Shown here: positions 42,501 through 53,996 of the stretch, piece after piece
How the letters are laid out: each line of letters begins with the position of its first letter
Numbering within the stretch: position 1 is the first letter of the stretch
From: Posidonia oceanica
Lineage: Eukaryota > Streptophyta > Magnoliopsida > Alismatales > Posidoniaceae
Length of the DNA: 64,000 nucleotides
Direction of reading: 5' to 3'
NCBI GenBank assembly: GCA_037176725.1
Contig: JAZBRS010000049.1
Location: forward strand, 35,952,001 to 36,016,000
The notes under the pieces: model-generated
Seen by the model: only the letters and a program-made list of their open reading frames with translations
Told to the model about the DNA's origin: nothing
The model's database searches: none
Translations under genes and position numbers: made by a program

Positions 42501-44351
42501 TGAGGTGCCCGCTGGCGCCACGCGCGCCCCAGGGGCGCCGCCCCAACCCGCCAAGCAGTCGTGCTTGGCACCACCGCTTGGCACCTTCGCTAGACCAACA
42601 TACGGAAGGAAAAACCAGCTGAGAACCCATGAAACCTCCGCTTAAACAAAAACATCCCACACCTTACACAGGTCACCACAAATCCAGAAAAAATACTAAA
42701 TCCAAGCATGTTGTAATATCTATCATTGGAGATGAAAAACCCAAGAATCCAACATACCAATCTCAACATATAAAATCACAAAGTCATAAGATGCATATAA
42801 CAAACACAGTAACATACACCTTATAAAATCCCTGAATAATTCATTAAAATCTCTAAAAATTACCTGATCACTATGCCATCATCAAACTATACTAATCCAC
42901 ACAATCCTATCTTTACTTCACTAAATCTAAATCAAAAGAAGAGAAGATGGAGTGCGTACTCGGAGCTTCATCCCACAGCCAATCTTTGCTTTCCTCCCTC
43001 CTCTTCTCTCTTCTTCTCCACTGCATGCATACCTCCAACCATCGGCCTCCAGTCACCCTCCAATCCTTCTTCCTCCTGACAGCTGCCCTGGAGATGCGGT
43101 TTCAAAATGGCGGCAGGCATCGTGTGGCTGCATGCTCGAGAAGACTCCTCTACTTCTGGTTTCTTCCTCTCTTTTATCCAACTTTTTGTGCGAAAATTGC
43201 GTAAAACTCCTTTTCCTTCCAAAAAACTACAAATATCCCAAACAACCTCCTAAAATTAAGACAGAGAGGAATAAACACCAATCCATCACGCCCACAGATG
43301 GAAATTCATAACATTACAGGTTACCAAAATCCAGTCTTATCCAATTAATATTCAACAGAAATTCCAAGGTCATCCTTGCAAAAATGCCTGATCTCTGAAT
43401 ACTGCACCTCGTGCTAGCATCTTGTGCCAGCCAATTGCGTGAACCCTCCGCGCCGCTCCTTTACGCTGGCACTCCGTGCTGGTCATCCGCGCTAACCATA
43501 CCCGCTAGTTCTAGAAGACCTGGATGTTACATCTAGAAATCGCCCAAAATGAGAACCACAACCGGTTCCACCACAGACAACCACAAAATCCATAAAAATA
43601 CTCAAATCAAAGCCACGGAAACGCTCTACAATTGAGCACCAGAATCACAACATTTCATTCACCATAGTTCGAGAAATCAAATTTCAAAGGCAGAGAGCTA
43701 AAAAATATGTGAAACCATTTCACCACAAATTCTACCACAAAATCCATCTAAAATTCCAATAAATTCTACAAATTACTTCTATGCATTAGATCTACTAAAT
43801 CAATCTATTTCTAGAGATTTGGCAAAGAAATTGAAGAGGAAAAAGAGGTGAAACGCGTACAATTCTTAGCACGCTTCTCTCTTCCTCTTCCTTCATCACC
43901 TTGTTGGCCGCCCGAGCTCTTCTCCTCTTCTCCTCTGCTGGCGCGACCCTCTTCTCCTCTGGCTCTCCTCCTCCCTCTGCCCTAGCCAGCACTGGTGCCA
44001 CCACTTTATCAGTCGCCCCCTGCCAGCGGATCGCCGGAGATTGCGAGGTCAGCGGTTGCAGGGCATAGGCGCACAGTGGTGTGTAGCGCATTCCTGTGGG
44101 GCATTTTCTCTTCCACCCCCTCTCTTCTCTCCTCTTACACTAAAGTCCTCACATTTTAATGCCGGAATACCACACAGCACAGGGAGCCAGAGACAATTAC
44201 CACAGGAGGGAAACAAACACAAAACTAAATATGACTGCTTAAAAATATAATTACACTTACAAGTAATCAACTCCAATACAAGAAAAATAATCTGGGAATT
44301 AATTTTCCAAAAATTAATTCAAACTGAATTCTGGAAAATCCGGATATTATA
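39564..44351 (-). mobile_element. Long solo-LTR-like insertion (outer), split by a related copy
   Basis: It is flanked by a perfect 5-bp duplication GACAT (39559-39563, 44352-44356) in the GAGACATGATT field. Ends are TGTAACATCC and GGATATTATA, a pair that was probably the palindrome TGTAACATCC/GGATGTTACA before two transitions. It contains no gag or pol. After removal of the inner copy (40839-43531) its length is about 2.1 kb. Orientation is taken as minus because the complement (TGTAATATCCGGATTTTCC) resembles gypsy LTR starts; this is a guess. Confidence 0.6.
40839..43531 (-). mobile_element. Long solo-LTR-like insertion (inner), related to the outer one
   Basis: It begins TGTGACGACCCCC at 40839 and ends GGATGTTACA at 43531, about 2.7 kb. 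It parallels the outer copy section by section: ACCTAGAA..GTGACTCC near the left end (39685 / 40975), ACCACAAATCCAGAAAAAAT against ACCACAAAATCCATAAAAAT (42673 / 43591), and a C/T-rich stretch after a GCGTAC motif (42953 / 43855). Flanking pentamers ATTAG and TCTAG do not match, so the boundaries are less certain. Non-coding; short open frames inside are incidental. Confidence 0.5.
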
Positions 44352-47300
44352 GACATGATTTGAGTTTTTGTGAGACATGATTTGCTTTTCTGTGAGACAT
44401 GATTTATTTTTTGTGAGATATGATTTGTATATTACATGATTTGCTTTTTTGTAAGATATGATTTATATATTACATGTTTCATTAGATTTGATTGTTTTAA
44501 TACAAATAAGTTATGATTTTCTTTGATAATTGATTTTAATTCTGTGATATATGTGTTGACACCTCATTTTGACAGACTTGAATCAATTGGAATTTTCTGG
44601 TGACTTTTGGATCCAAACCTAGATCAAAACTACACAATCCTCTTCATTCTACTCTCCAAAACAAGCCTAAACTTGACCTGAGATTACACCCCTTTCCCTA
44701 ACCCAAAACTTACCCAAAAACCATAGGAAAACTCACCATTCGCAACTTAGCAAACCTACCCAAACACTTAGAAATTTCCAACCTAAAACTACTCCCAAAA
44801 ATCCTAGAAAACCTAGGTAAAACTACCATTTTTCTACATCGCAAAACCCTTCCAAAACTTTCTCAAAACCAAACAAAAACCGTAGGCCCAATACTAGAGA
44901 CCCTAGGCTACACATTCCCCAATTTTCACCCCTTTTCAAAATCTTTAAACCCTCCATTTACCCAAATTATCCTATTCTCTATCCAAGATTATTCTTTTCT
45001 CTCTCCTCTCTCTCTCTCTCTTGATTATCCTCCTACTTTTCACCCCCTTCTCTCCCTTTTTCTTGCCTGGCTGTGGGCCCCCCTTGTGCTTCTATCTCTT
45101 TTCAATCTTATTCCTATTTTTATCTTATTTTTAGCATTTTCTTTGACCTTCAAAAAAATTATTTTCTTCCAACTCCTCTCTTCCCTATTTATTCCTCCAT
45201 TTCTCCCTTTTCTTCTTCCTTTTAATTTCCTTTTTCTTTCTCTTACTAAATCCTTAAAAAACCCTTAAAAACTTTCAAAAACACTAAAACAAGGGGGAAG
45301 CAAACCAAAACCCTAAAAGAAATAATTAAAAACATTAAGCAAACAGTTAAAAACTTAAACCTAACTAAATCTAGCCAAAATGGAAAATCAAGAATGCAAT
45401 TTAAAAAATGCAAAACAAACCAAAACAAAATGCTGTAAAATCAAGAAAAAACTAAAATGTAACCAAAACAAACAAAAGTAAAAACCCAACTAAAAAAATA
45501 ATAAAAAACAATTCCTAAAAATAAAAGAAAACAATTAAAAATGCCAAGGCAACTAATTAAGAAAAAGAGAAACCTAACTTAACAAATCTAAAAAGAATAA
45601 TTCAAAAACCTAACTAAAAGGAAAAAACAAACAATCAGAATTTAAAAACACTTAATTAAGAACTCAACAAGAAAACTTAACTAAAAAATATATTAAAAGA
45701 ACTTAACAAACAAAAATCAAAAGCAAATCAAAAAAGACTTAAGGAAAAAAGACCAAAATCAAAAATCTAAAACTCACCCTAATTGATTTAAAAACAAACT
45801 TTAAAAATCCTAATTAACATCCCAAGTACTTAACAAGAAAAACATGATTAAAAAACAACTTAAGAGACTTAACAAACATTTAATCAAAATTAAAAACAAA
45901 TCAAAAGCAAAGAAAACCCTAAAAACCCTAATCAAAACTAAAATCTCTCTAAACCTAATTAATTAACCAAAAACAATCGTTAAAAAGCTTAATCAAAGTC
46001 CTAATTTAAAACACAATCACTCTAAAAACTTTTTCTATTTTTATTTTATTTTTATCAATTTTATTTCTTTCTTCTTTCTCTTCCTCTTCCCTTTCCTTCC
46101 TTTCCTCCCTTTCTTTCTATTCTTTTTCCTTTTTTCTGCTGCTGGGCCCAGTCCGGTCCTTTTCCCCCTCCTTCCTTCTTTTCTTTTTTCTTTCTTTTTT
46201 TCCTTTTCCGCGCAGGTCCGGCCTGCCAGCACTTCTCCTCCTCTTCCCTCCTTCTTCTTCTTCCTTCTTCTTCTTCTGTTTCTTCCCGCGGCCAGCTCAA
46301 TAGCACTCCCTCCCCTCGTTTGAAACTCAAATTCTCTCTCGCCATCACCTCCACCTACAGCTCGCTTCTCCCCTCTCGTCTCTCAGCGGATCTTCCGAGA
46401 GGGCGTTTACTGCCCGTCTTCTCGTCAGTCGCCTCTCCATCAGCTGCAGTGTTCGCGCCGGTGGGGATTTGAATCCACAAGCGCGCTCAGCAGCTTCAAG
46501 CCCCCTGTTAAAGCCTTCGTCCTCCTCCTCCTTCCAGCACCTTTTAGCACACTGAGAGAGAGAGCACCCTGAGGGCAAGAGAGCCCCCAATTCTCCTCCT
46601 CTTCCTCTACCAGAGATCAGACCTCTTCCTCCTCTTCCTTTCCACCTGAAACCAGCCTTCACAGCCCAGCAAATCACTCAAAATCCATCCCCCAATCTCA
46701 CCCAAACCTCCAGCATCCTTCCCCTTCCTTCCACGCCCGAAACCATCCCAGCATTTCCCCTCAATCATCTGACAATCCACAATAGAATCCAACACCACCC
46801 CTTCCAGAATTCCCAACACCACAGGCCTCCATTTCGTCCCAAAATCTACCCCGTAACTCCCTGAAACGCCACCTTCCTAAACCACCCAAGCATCACCCTC
46901 AGTTCTCACCACAGACCAAACCCACCACAGTAAACACTTAGCCAACTTCTGATTAGAAAATCCACCCGACAGCCATCTCCCTTTCCAGCAACCCACGGCC
47001 CAATTTAACCCTCTAGAATCCTTCACCTAACCTCCAGAATTCCGCCGGAAGCCTCCATCTGGCCTGAGGAGCAACAGACCTCACCCCCCACCTCAGGCGA
47101 CCAGCAGTACACCCAAAATCATCATTCGTCCCTCCGGCCTTCGGAGCTTCGCTCCAAGCATCCAGCGAGCTCCGGAGGACTGCGTGGAGTCGATCCAAGC
47201 GCCCGCGAGCTGCCGACGACGCCTGCACCAGCTGGACGATCACCGCCGGTATCTGCAAAACCAGCCGACGTCGGGGGTACTACTCAGCCGTGGAAACAGG

Positions 47301-48139
47301 TAACTTTCTTCGTCCCTAGGTTAGTTCTTTCTCCCTCTTGCTTTTCCGGCCATTAGATTAGGCTTTCTCTCCCTCTGTGCCGGAGTCAACACCGCCGTCA
47401 ACTTCTTCTTCTCCGGCGAGCTCTGAGCTCGGATCGCCGATCGCCGATCGCCGCTCCAGCTGCAGAACGCCTCGCCGATCGTCGCCTGAGGTCTGCACGA
47501 CCTCCAGGAGTACGTCGGTGCCTTCAGATCGCGTCGATCGCCTAGACTGCCTTTGAGCAGGTCTGTGACGCTCCGGCGTCTTCTCTGGCCTGCTCCAGGT
47601 ACTGTCGCGGCTCGCCGGACGTCGCCCGAGCTCCGTCTGCCTCCGGAGAGCATCGCCGACCAGACAGCGCCTCACCAACAGCCCCCTCCCGCCGGTCATG
47701 GCCACTGGTAGCAGTTGCTACAGTGCCATGGCCGCTGCAGCTTTCACTGTTCCTTTATTTTCCCTTTACTATGGTATTTTGTTGATAAATTGCATATCTG
47801 CCTTGTTTTCTTAACTTATTGCATTCTAGTCCTGCCTCTGTTTAAAGTTCATTTAATTTCGCATTAAAATCTTATGATATTGCATGAAAAACTTAAAAAG
47901 TTGATTAATTGCATGTTAGTCCTTCCACAGTGTTTTTTTAAGTTCTGGTCCTCTAGTTCTTTGTTATTGCATGTTAGTCCTCCAGTTAATAATCTGATTT
48001 AATGCTCTAATTTTACCTTGATAAATTGCATTTTTAGTCCCTGCTTTTTTCCTTATTTACAGTTTAGTCCTCTGATCTGTTAACTTAGGTTTTTATTTTT
48101 CAATTTATCTTACTGCATTGCATCATTTCCCTCATATTT

Positions 48140-48720
48140 TCTGATTTTTGCATATAAGTCCCTCATCAATGCACAGCATGTATTTAAATGCATATTTTGC
48201 ATATAAAATTGCATTTTTGACCCTACATGATTTAAAAATTGCATATAGGTCCTCTGCCTGTCATTTAAATGCATATTTTACTTATAAAATTGCATTTTTG
48301 ACCCTGCATGTTTTAAAAATTGCACATAAGTCCTCTGCATGCTTATAAAAGCCATTTAAATGCATATTTTGCTTATAAAATTGCATTTTAGACCCTGCAT
48401 GTTTTAAAAAATTGCATATAGACCCCTGTTTGCATTCCCAGACCACTAAGACCACTGTTTTGCTTGCAAAATTGCATTTTAAACCCTGTTGATTTCAAAA
48501 TTGCATGCCAATCTCCCATATGATTTCAAAGCTTGTCCTGATGCATGTTTACCTTGTAAAATTGCATTTTGAACCCTGCATTTTGTAAAATTGCATTCAG
48601 ACCCCCCAGTTTTCAAAAACTTTGCATAAAAGCCCCTAACTTTTCTAGATCTTCGCATTTAGACCCCCACTTTTTCAAAAATTGCATATAAGGCCCCAAT
48701 TTTCTGAAAAATCATCCCTA
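48140..48720 (+). repeat. Tandem repeat in LTR, unit about 80-90 bp
   Basis: Roughly seven degenerate units built on TGCATATTTTGCTTATAAAA, TTGCATTTTNGACCCTGCAT and TGCATATAGGTCC. The inverted LTR has the same type of unit at 63760-64000. Confidence 0.8.
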
Positions 48721-49469
48721 AATCTTTTCTTGCATTCTGCAGCATGGCACTCATGCATTCTTGCATTTGGCATTCCTTGCACACACTTAAGCATTCCTAG
48801 CTCCCATTTACATGGAAGGACCCGTTTTGCACACCCCTAAGACCTCCTGTACACCTAGATCCATTCTTCTCCCCTGTCCTGGCCCCTCAGCCTTGAAGCT
48901 GGGATATCTTCAGATCCGGCCGTTGGATCTTCTCAATCAAGCTACCTGGACGACCCCGGCGGAGCGCTCTTCAGCATGGACCAAACAGATCTCAGATCAG
49001 GCTTCAGATTTCCAAGGTAAGTCCTCCTGAACCCTTGCACAGCATTCATTTACACACCATTTGCATCCCATGCATTGTTTTTGCTTTCCGATTTCTCGAG
49101 CATGTAGAATAGGACTTCCTCTCCTTATCTATCAATTCCGCTTCCTCTTTTCGCGTACTCCCAGTACTTTGCGTTGCGTTTCCCGTGGATTCACCACTAA
49201 TTGCAACTTTCTTCCCCCTTTTCCATGATCCGATCACATCGCGAGCTCTTGGCAGCGTGCGAGACACATCGTGAGACATTTTGGTGGGAAACAGTCACAA
49301 AACAGTGGTAATCCTTCCACTTGTTTCCCTTCCCCTTTGTAGGTCTTCACACCTACTTTGCGTGGTCTTTAAACAGCGCTCGTTCTCACACTTGCGCTGT
49401 TTACCTCCCCTTTGCTTCTCCTGCTCTTCTTCTTAGCATTTGCATCTGCGTGTTTTATCGATGCTTTAT

Positions 49470-49830
49470 TTCGCCTGCTTTGGCACCGTTTTGCGTGCCC
49501 GCCTTGTTTTTGGCACCGTTTTGCGTGCCCGCTTTGTTTTTGGCACCGTTTTGCGTGCCCGCTTTGCTTTTGGCACCGTTTCGCGTGCTCGCTCTGTTTT
49601 TGGCACCGTTTTGTGTGCCCGCTTTGTTTTTTGGCACTGTTTCGCGTGCCTGCTTTGTTTTCTGGCACCGTTTCGCGTGCCCACTCTGTCTTTGGCACCG
49701 TTTTGCGTGCTGGCTTTGTTTTCTCGCACCGTTTCGTGTGCCGCCTCGTTTTCTTGCACCGCTTCACGTGCCGTCTCGTTTTCTTGCACCGTTTCGCGTG
49801 CCGCTTCCGTTTCTCGCATTGTTTTGCGTG
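49470..49830 (+). repeat. 30-bp minisatellite in the 5' LTR
   Basis: About twelve imperfect copies of a 30-32-bp unit, GCACCGTTTTGCGTGCCCGC plus TTTGTTTTTG. Because 30 is a multiple of 3 and the unit lacks stops, several frames stay open here (up to 199 codons), which is not evidence of coding. Confidence 0.92.
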
Positions 49831-50495
49831 TTTTACGTCGTTTTCTCTTGCATGTCGCCTGCATTGCTTGGTTTTACCGTCGTTTTGCTTTTCCGTCTGC
49901 ATTTGCATATAGGGCAGTGATGCTTACTGCTTGGAGTTCTCACGAGCCAGGTTTCGCTTGGTTCGGAACACAGACAGCGTTGTTGAGCACTTAGACTGCA
50001 CGTTTACTTCCTTGCATTGCATCCCACCACTTAGAGCATACCTATGAGCATTCATTCAAGTATTCATTGGCATTTAGGCATTCAAACCTGCATTTCCCTG
50101 CGTATGCGAGTGTAAGCCTAGAAAGACCGATTTTTGGGCGTGTCGGGGGTGCCTAACACCTTCCCCGCACGTAACAGGAGTCCTTGCCCGGTTTTTTGGC
50201 CCGCAATGACCATATTGCCCTTATCCTAGGCATGAGTCATCTCATTTGCATTCATTTGCATTTGTTTTCTTTTGCATTGCTTTGCATTGCATATTTTGCT
50301 TGGTTTTGCGTGTTAACTCACGCATTTCCCCTGATTTTCCTTGTTTTCCGATAATTGACACGGTGGCGACTCTGAATTGTCTTATCTTCTTCTTTTCTTA
50401 TCTTTTCTCTTCTATTTTAAGTGTTTTCGAGTTGAGCCCTCCTCTTCGGACATAGCCGCTAATAGTAAACTTGATTCTGATTGGGATTACTACAG

Positions 50496-50513
50496 TGGCG
50501 ACTCCGCTGGGGA
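50496..50513 (+). other. Primer-binding site (tRNA-Arg type)
   Basis: TGGCGACTCCGCTGGGGA one base after the LTR end matches the complement of the 3' end of a plant tRNA-Arg (…CCCAGTGGAGTCGCCA) with one mismatch. Further copies lie at 50638-50655 (TGGCGACTCTACTGGGGA) and, degenerate, at 50770-50786; a partial one lies in U5 at 50364. Confidence 0.8.
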
Positions 50514-50900
50514 AGCTAGACTCCGGCTTTCGCCTTTACTTTCGCTCGCTTGCTTTGCATGTTTGTTTGCCTTTGTGCCTTTGTCTGCTTTGTCTGTTTG
50601 CTTGTCTGCCTGTGTCGGCTCCCAGCGAGTCGCACAGTGGCGACTCTACTGGGGATGCTAGACTTCGGCTTTCGTTTTTGGCTTTTCGTTCGCCGCTTTC
50701 GCAGTTCTGCTTGCCTTTGTTTGCCTGTTTTGCTCGCTCTTTTGTGCAAACTCCTAGTGAGTCGCCGCATGGCTACTCCGCTCAGGTTTTGCACCTCCTT
50801 TGCTTTGGTTTGTGCTCTGTTTTCCTCTGCTTTGCCTCTGTTGTTTGTTTACTTGCTTATTCCCTTGCTCCTGCTCTTGTTTGCTTTGCAGCTTACTTGT
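50496..50900 (+). repeat. Tandem repeat carrying primer-site copies
   Basis: Three degenerate units of about 130-142 bp start at 50496, 50638 and 50770. Each begins with the primer-site sequence and continues GGGAWGCTAGACTYCGGCTT and CTTTGCTTGCC-type T/G-rich sequence, and each later unit is preceded by AGYGAGTCGC. Confidence 0.75.
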
Positions 50901-51939
50901 CTTTACTCTTCTATTGCTTTATTTCCTGTGCAATGCATGTCTACATACTTGTTTGGCAATAATACATACTTTTTGAATGATGAATGCTTTCTTTTACACA
51001 TCTGCTATGACACTACACACGCACATGCCCTGTATACATGCCTTTTGACATGATGAATGCTTTTTCTTCACTATTATGCTCACAAACACTCGCACATGCC
51101 ATGCACTTGCCTTTTGCTATGTTGTATGCTGTCTGCTTGCCATATTTGACTGATTTTCTTTCCTTACGCACATGCCATGTCTAGGATAGTAGAGACTTGT
51201 TTGCTCTCCCTGTGGTTAACTAAAAATGGTAAGTAAAAAGAACTTCTAGGAGCAACTAGAGACTTCAAACAATCCTTCACCCCCTTGGGTTAATAAAATG
51301 CGCAAGATAAAAAACTTTAAGCATTTGCATAAGCATCATATAGGGCATGCATTCTTCTCATCTGAGTCTACTTATTAGTTTGCGAAGGATGGTCCCGACT
51401 TCTTGTTCCACCGCTTTTGGCGTGGGTCAAGTCAGTCGGTCTGTCCCCCCTTTGTCCAAGGGTCGTGTCGGTGTAGTGGAGTGTACTGCCCACGTTTTGG
51501 CGGGGTCAGGGCCACCAACGCACCACCCTGTTATTTCCTCAGCTTTGGCTAGGAGTTCGACAGGGAGCCTACTTTTTCTGACCTGAGTTGGTGGCCCGTA
51601 CACCTGGGGATACCCGAAGTAGACCACCTACTAGGATACACTAGATAGGTGAGGGGGGCATACTAGAAAGCATGCATATCATTCATGCCATCTAACTTAA
51701 CTCATTTGCATCTGTATTTCAGTTTCTAATTCTTGTTTGTCTCTGTCTGTGTCAGTAGTGATCGGTAAGCAAGTTCCCTTTGCTGGAGCTTGAGTACCGT
51801 CCCTTTTTGGCACCCTTGTTGCGACCTTGTTCGTGACCATTCCCCTTCTGAGCTATCCGCCTTTGCGACGATAGCTCCTATTAGAAATCACCGCTTGCAT
51901 ACCCTTCGCAGCCCTGTTCTCACGCGCTCTAGGTCAGCA
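50901..51939 (+). other. Untranslated leader of the Tat/Ogre-type element
   Basis: T-rich leader between the primer-site repeats and gag. Open frames at 51347-51586 (plus) and 51427-51627 (minus) show no recognised motif. Gag-like frame could begin upstream at about 51790 but the first ATG in frame is 51940. Confidence 0.5.
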
Positions 51940-53970
51940 ATGGCCCAGTACGTCAGTGAGCCTCTCTTCACTCCTGTCACGGAGGGTGTTTCTGCTCCGG
52001 CCCCTCTGGTTGCTCCTTCTTTCCCTCTTGTTTCCCCTCCGACGCCAGGGTTTCCTCCCCTGATGCCTCTAGGATCTCAGTATGTCCCGGGACAGTGGCA
52101 AGCATCTCTTCCTCTGGATCCGGTCGCCGAGTCTATCTTGATGACTGTTACTCGCGTTTCGGAGACGCCATTGCCCCCTCCTTCCCAGGGATACGTCGCC
52201 TCTGACATCCCTCCTACCACTGCTGCGACTTTTGCTATAGCGCCTACTCCTCCCAGACAGTTTGTGTCCGTGCCATTTGCCTCTCAATCCTCGCTGGCAC
52301 TGCACTCCAGCGTTCCTACTGACGGAACGCCTGAAGCTCAGTACCAGCTTCTGATGGAGCTTGCCTAGAGACTACAGGGCATGGCTCTATCGGTTCGTCC
52401 CTCGTCTGCTCCTGTCGCTCCTGAGGTTCCTTTGAGGCCAGTTCCTGCATTTCATGCATCTACCTCCACGATGGGGGCCCGGTTACCGCCTCCCTTTGCA
52501 CAGCACTTAACACAGCATGCTCCTCTTCCTCCTGGTGGTCAGTCCTTTGGGCTGGCTGGAGCCCAGTACTCCACTGGCTCGCTGTCCGGCACCCCGCCTG
52601 TACAGCAACTGGTGCTCCAGCATCCTACCCCTCCCACAGCACAGCATGTCTTTTACCCTCCTTCCTTGCATCAGGCCCAGAACCCTACATTCATTCCTGC
52701 ATACACAGTTCCCCAGCACGGATACGCCGGCCATCCCGTTGCTCCACCAGGCGACGCTATGGTAGATCCGGAGGAGCACTTAGGTGTGACCCATTCGGCG
52801 TATGTGCTCACTACCCCTGCTAATCCCTCTCCTGTGGCAGCAAATCCAGACCCCATCAACAACCGGATGGATGTCTTGGAAAAGGCACTACGACTAGTGC
52901 AGGATACTGAGCACCAGACCTACCAATTTCGGGATCTCTGTTGCTTTCCAGAGGCGGTACTCCCTCCGAAGTTCAAAATCCCGGACTTCGAGAAATACAA
53001 TGGTAGGGGCTGCCCCGTAGCACACCTGAAGGCGTATTGCGGTGATCTCGCTCAGCTTCAAGCTGACGAGAGGTTGCTGATCCGCCTGTTCCAGAAGAGT
53101 TTGACCAGGCCGGCACTCAAGTGGTTCACATCGCTTGATATGTCAGCCATCAAGACTTGGAACGACCTCAGTCAGGTGTTCCTGGAACAGTACTCCTTCA
53201 ACCTCGATCTAGTCCCGAAGCGGGCGGACTTGATCGTAATTAAGCAGAATTCCGGCGAGCCGTTCGGGCAGTACGTCGGCCGCTGGCACGCCTTTGCCTC
53301 ACAAGTCCAAGATAGACCCTCTGACGAGGAGTCTCTTGAGATCGTTATCAAAGGGGCGCAGCCATCTCTGGGAGCTCTGCTTAGCATTCAACCAGTCACT
53401 ACTTTTGCTGCGCTTATCCGAGCTGGAGCGCGCACGGAGAGTTCTTTGTGGAGTGGCAACTTCCAGCTCTCTCTGCTTTCGCTAAGCAGGCCGCGACCAG
53501 CAGTAATAGTGCCAACAGCAGCGCCTCCAACAACAACAGCTGCAACAGCAACAACTGACCAAAGAAGAAGGATTCGCCGAAAATCGCTGTTGCATTTGTC
53601 GACTCTCCTACTGTGCCTGTTCACTTGCCATCCCGACTTGCCCCAGCTCAGATGGTGTATGCTCCTGCACCTAGGAATCCACCCACACCACAGATCACAA
53701 CCACCGCTAGACCGGTCTACCCTGCCGCACCGGTTCAGCAAGGCTCATACCAGAGGCAAAGAAGGCCACCCACTGAGAAGCAGAAATTCGCCCCACTGGT
53801 GGAACCGTTCACGGTCATCTTGCCGAAGGTTGCATCACTCCTGAAGTTCCTGGAGGTTCGCTCGCCCCCAAATCCTTTGCCGCATTGGTTTAAGGCGAAC
53901 CTCTTTTGCAATTTCCATCGAAGCATCGGGCATTCGACGGATAATTGCTATTCCCTACGGAACGCTATTT
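51940..53970 (+). pseudogene. Gag of the Tat/Ogre-type element, decayed
   Basis: From ATG 51940 (MAQYVSEPLFTPVTEG) a Pro/Ser/Thr-rich N-terminal half leads, past a TAG at 52366-52368, to the retrotransposon gag domain at about 52865-53450: PPKFKIPDFEKYNG, CPVAHLKAYC, RPALKWFTSL, KTWNDLSQVFLEQY and FGQYVGRWHAFA. A frameshift near 53500-53560 moves coding to the frame that reads VEPFTVILPK and the Cys/His segment FCNFHRSIGHSTDNC (about 53907-53950), and another TAG at 53970-53972 interrupts AI*DLIESG. The product would form the particle core; it is now broken. Confidence 0.85.
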
Positions 53971-53996
53971 AGGATCTAATCGAATCGGGAACGATT

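Larger units (their letters stand above)
44554..50494 (+). repeat. 5' LTR of the Tat/Ogre-type element
   Basis: It starts TGTTGACACCTCATTTT and ends GATTACTACA, one base before the primer site. It contains an A-rich section (45260-46010), C/T-rich tracts (46030-46330), a GC-rich block (46340-47700) with exon-like edges such as CAACCGTGGAAACAG|GTAACT-type donors, LTR minisatellites (48140-48720 and 49470-49830), and the GGGTGCCTAACACCTTCCC motif near 50140 that is characteristic of Tat/Ogre LTRs. The end is placed at 50494 because the same TTACTACA end is kept in the inverted copy at 61485, whereas the alternative end at 50360 (ATTGACA) is not. Confidence 0.7.

Noticed and set aside
40374..43311. 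Several open frames of 80-137 codons in the solo-LTR pair
   Set aside because: They lie in non-coding LTR sequence, differ between the two related copies and show no motif.
49321..49994. Frames of 166-199 codons on both strands in the left LTR
   Set aside because: Same 30-bp repeat artefact; open in three frames.
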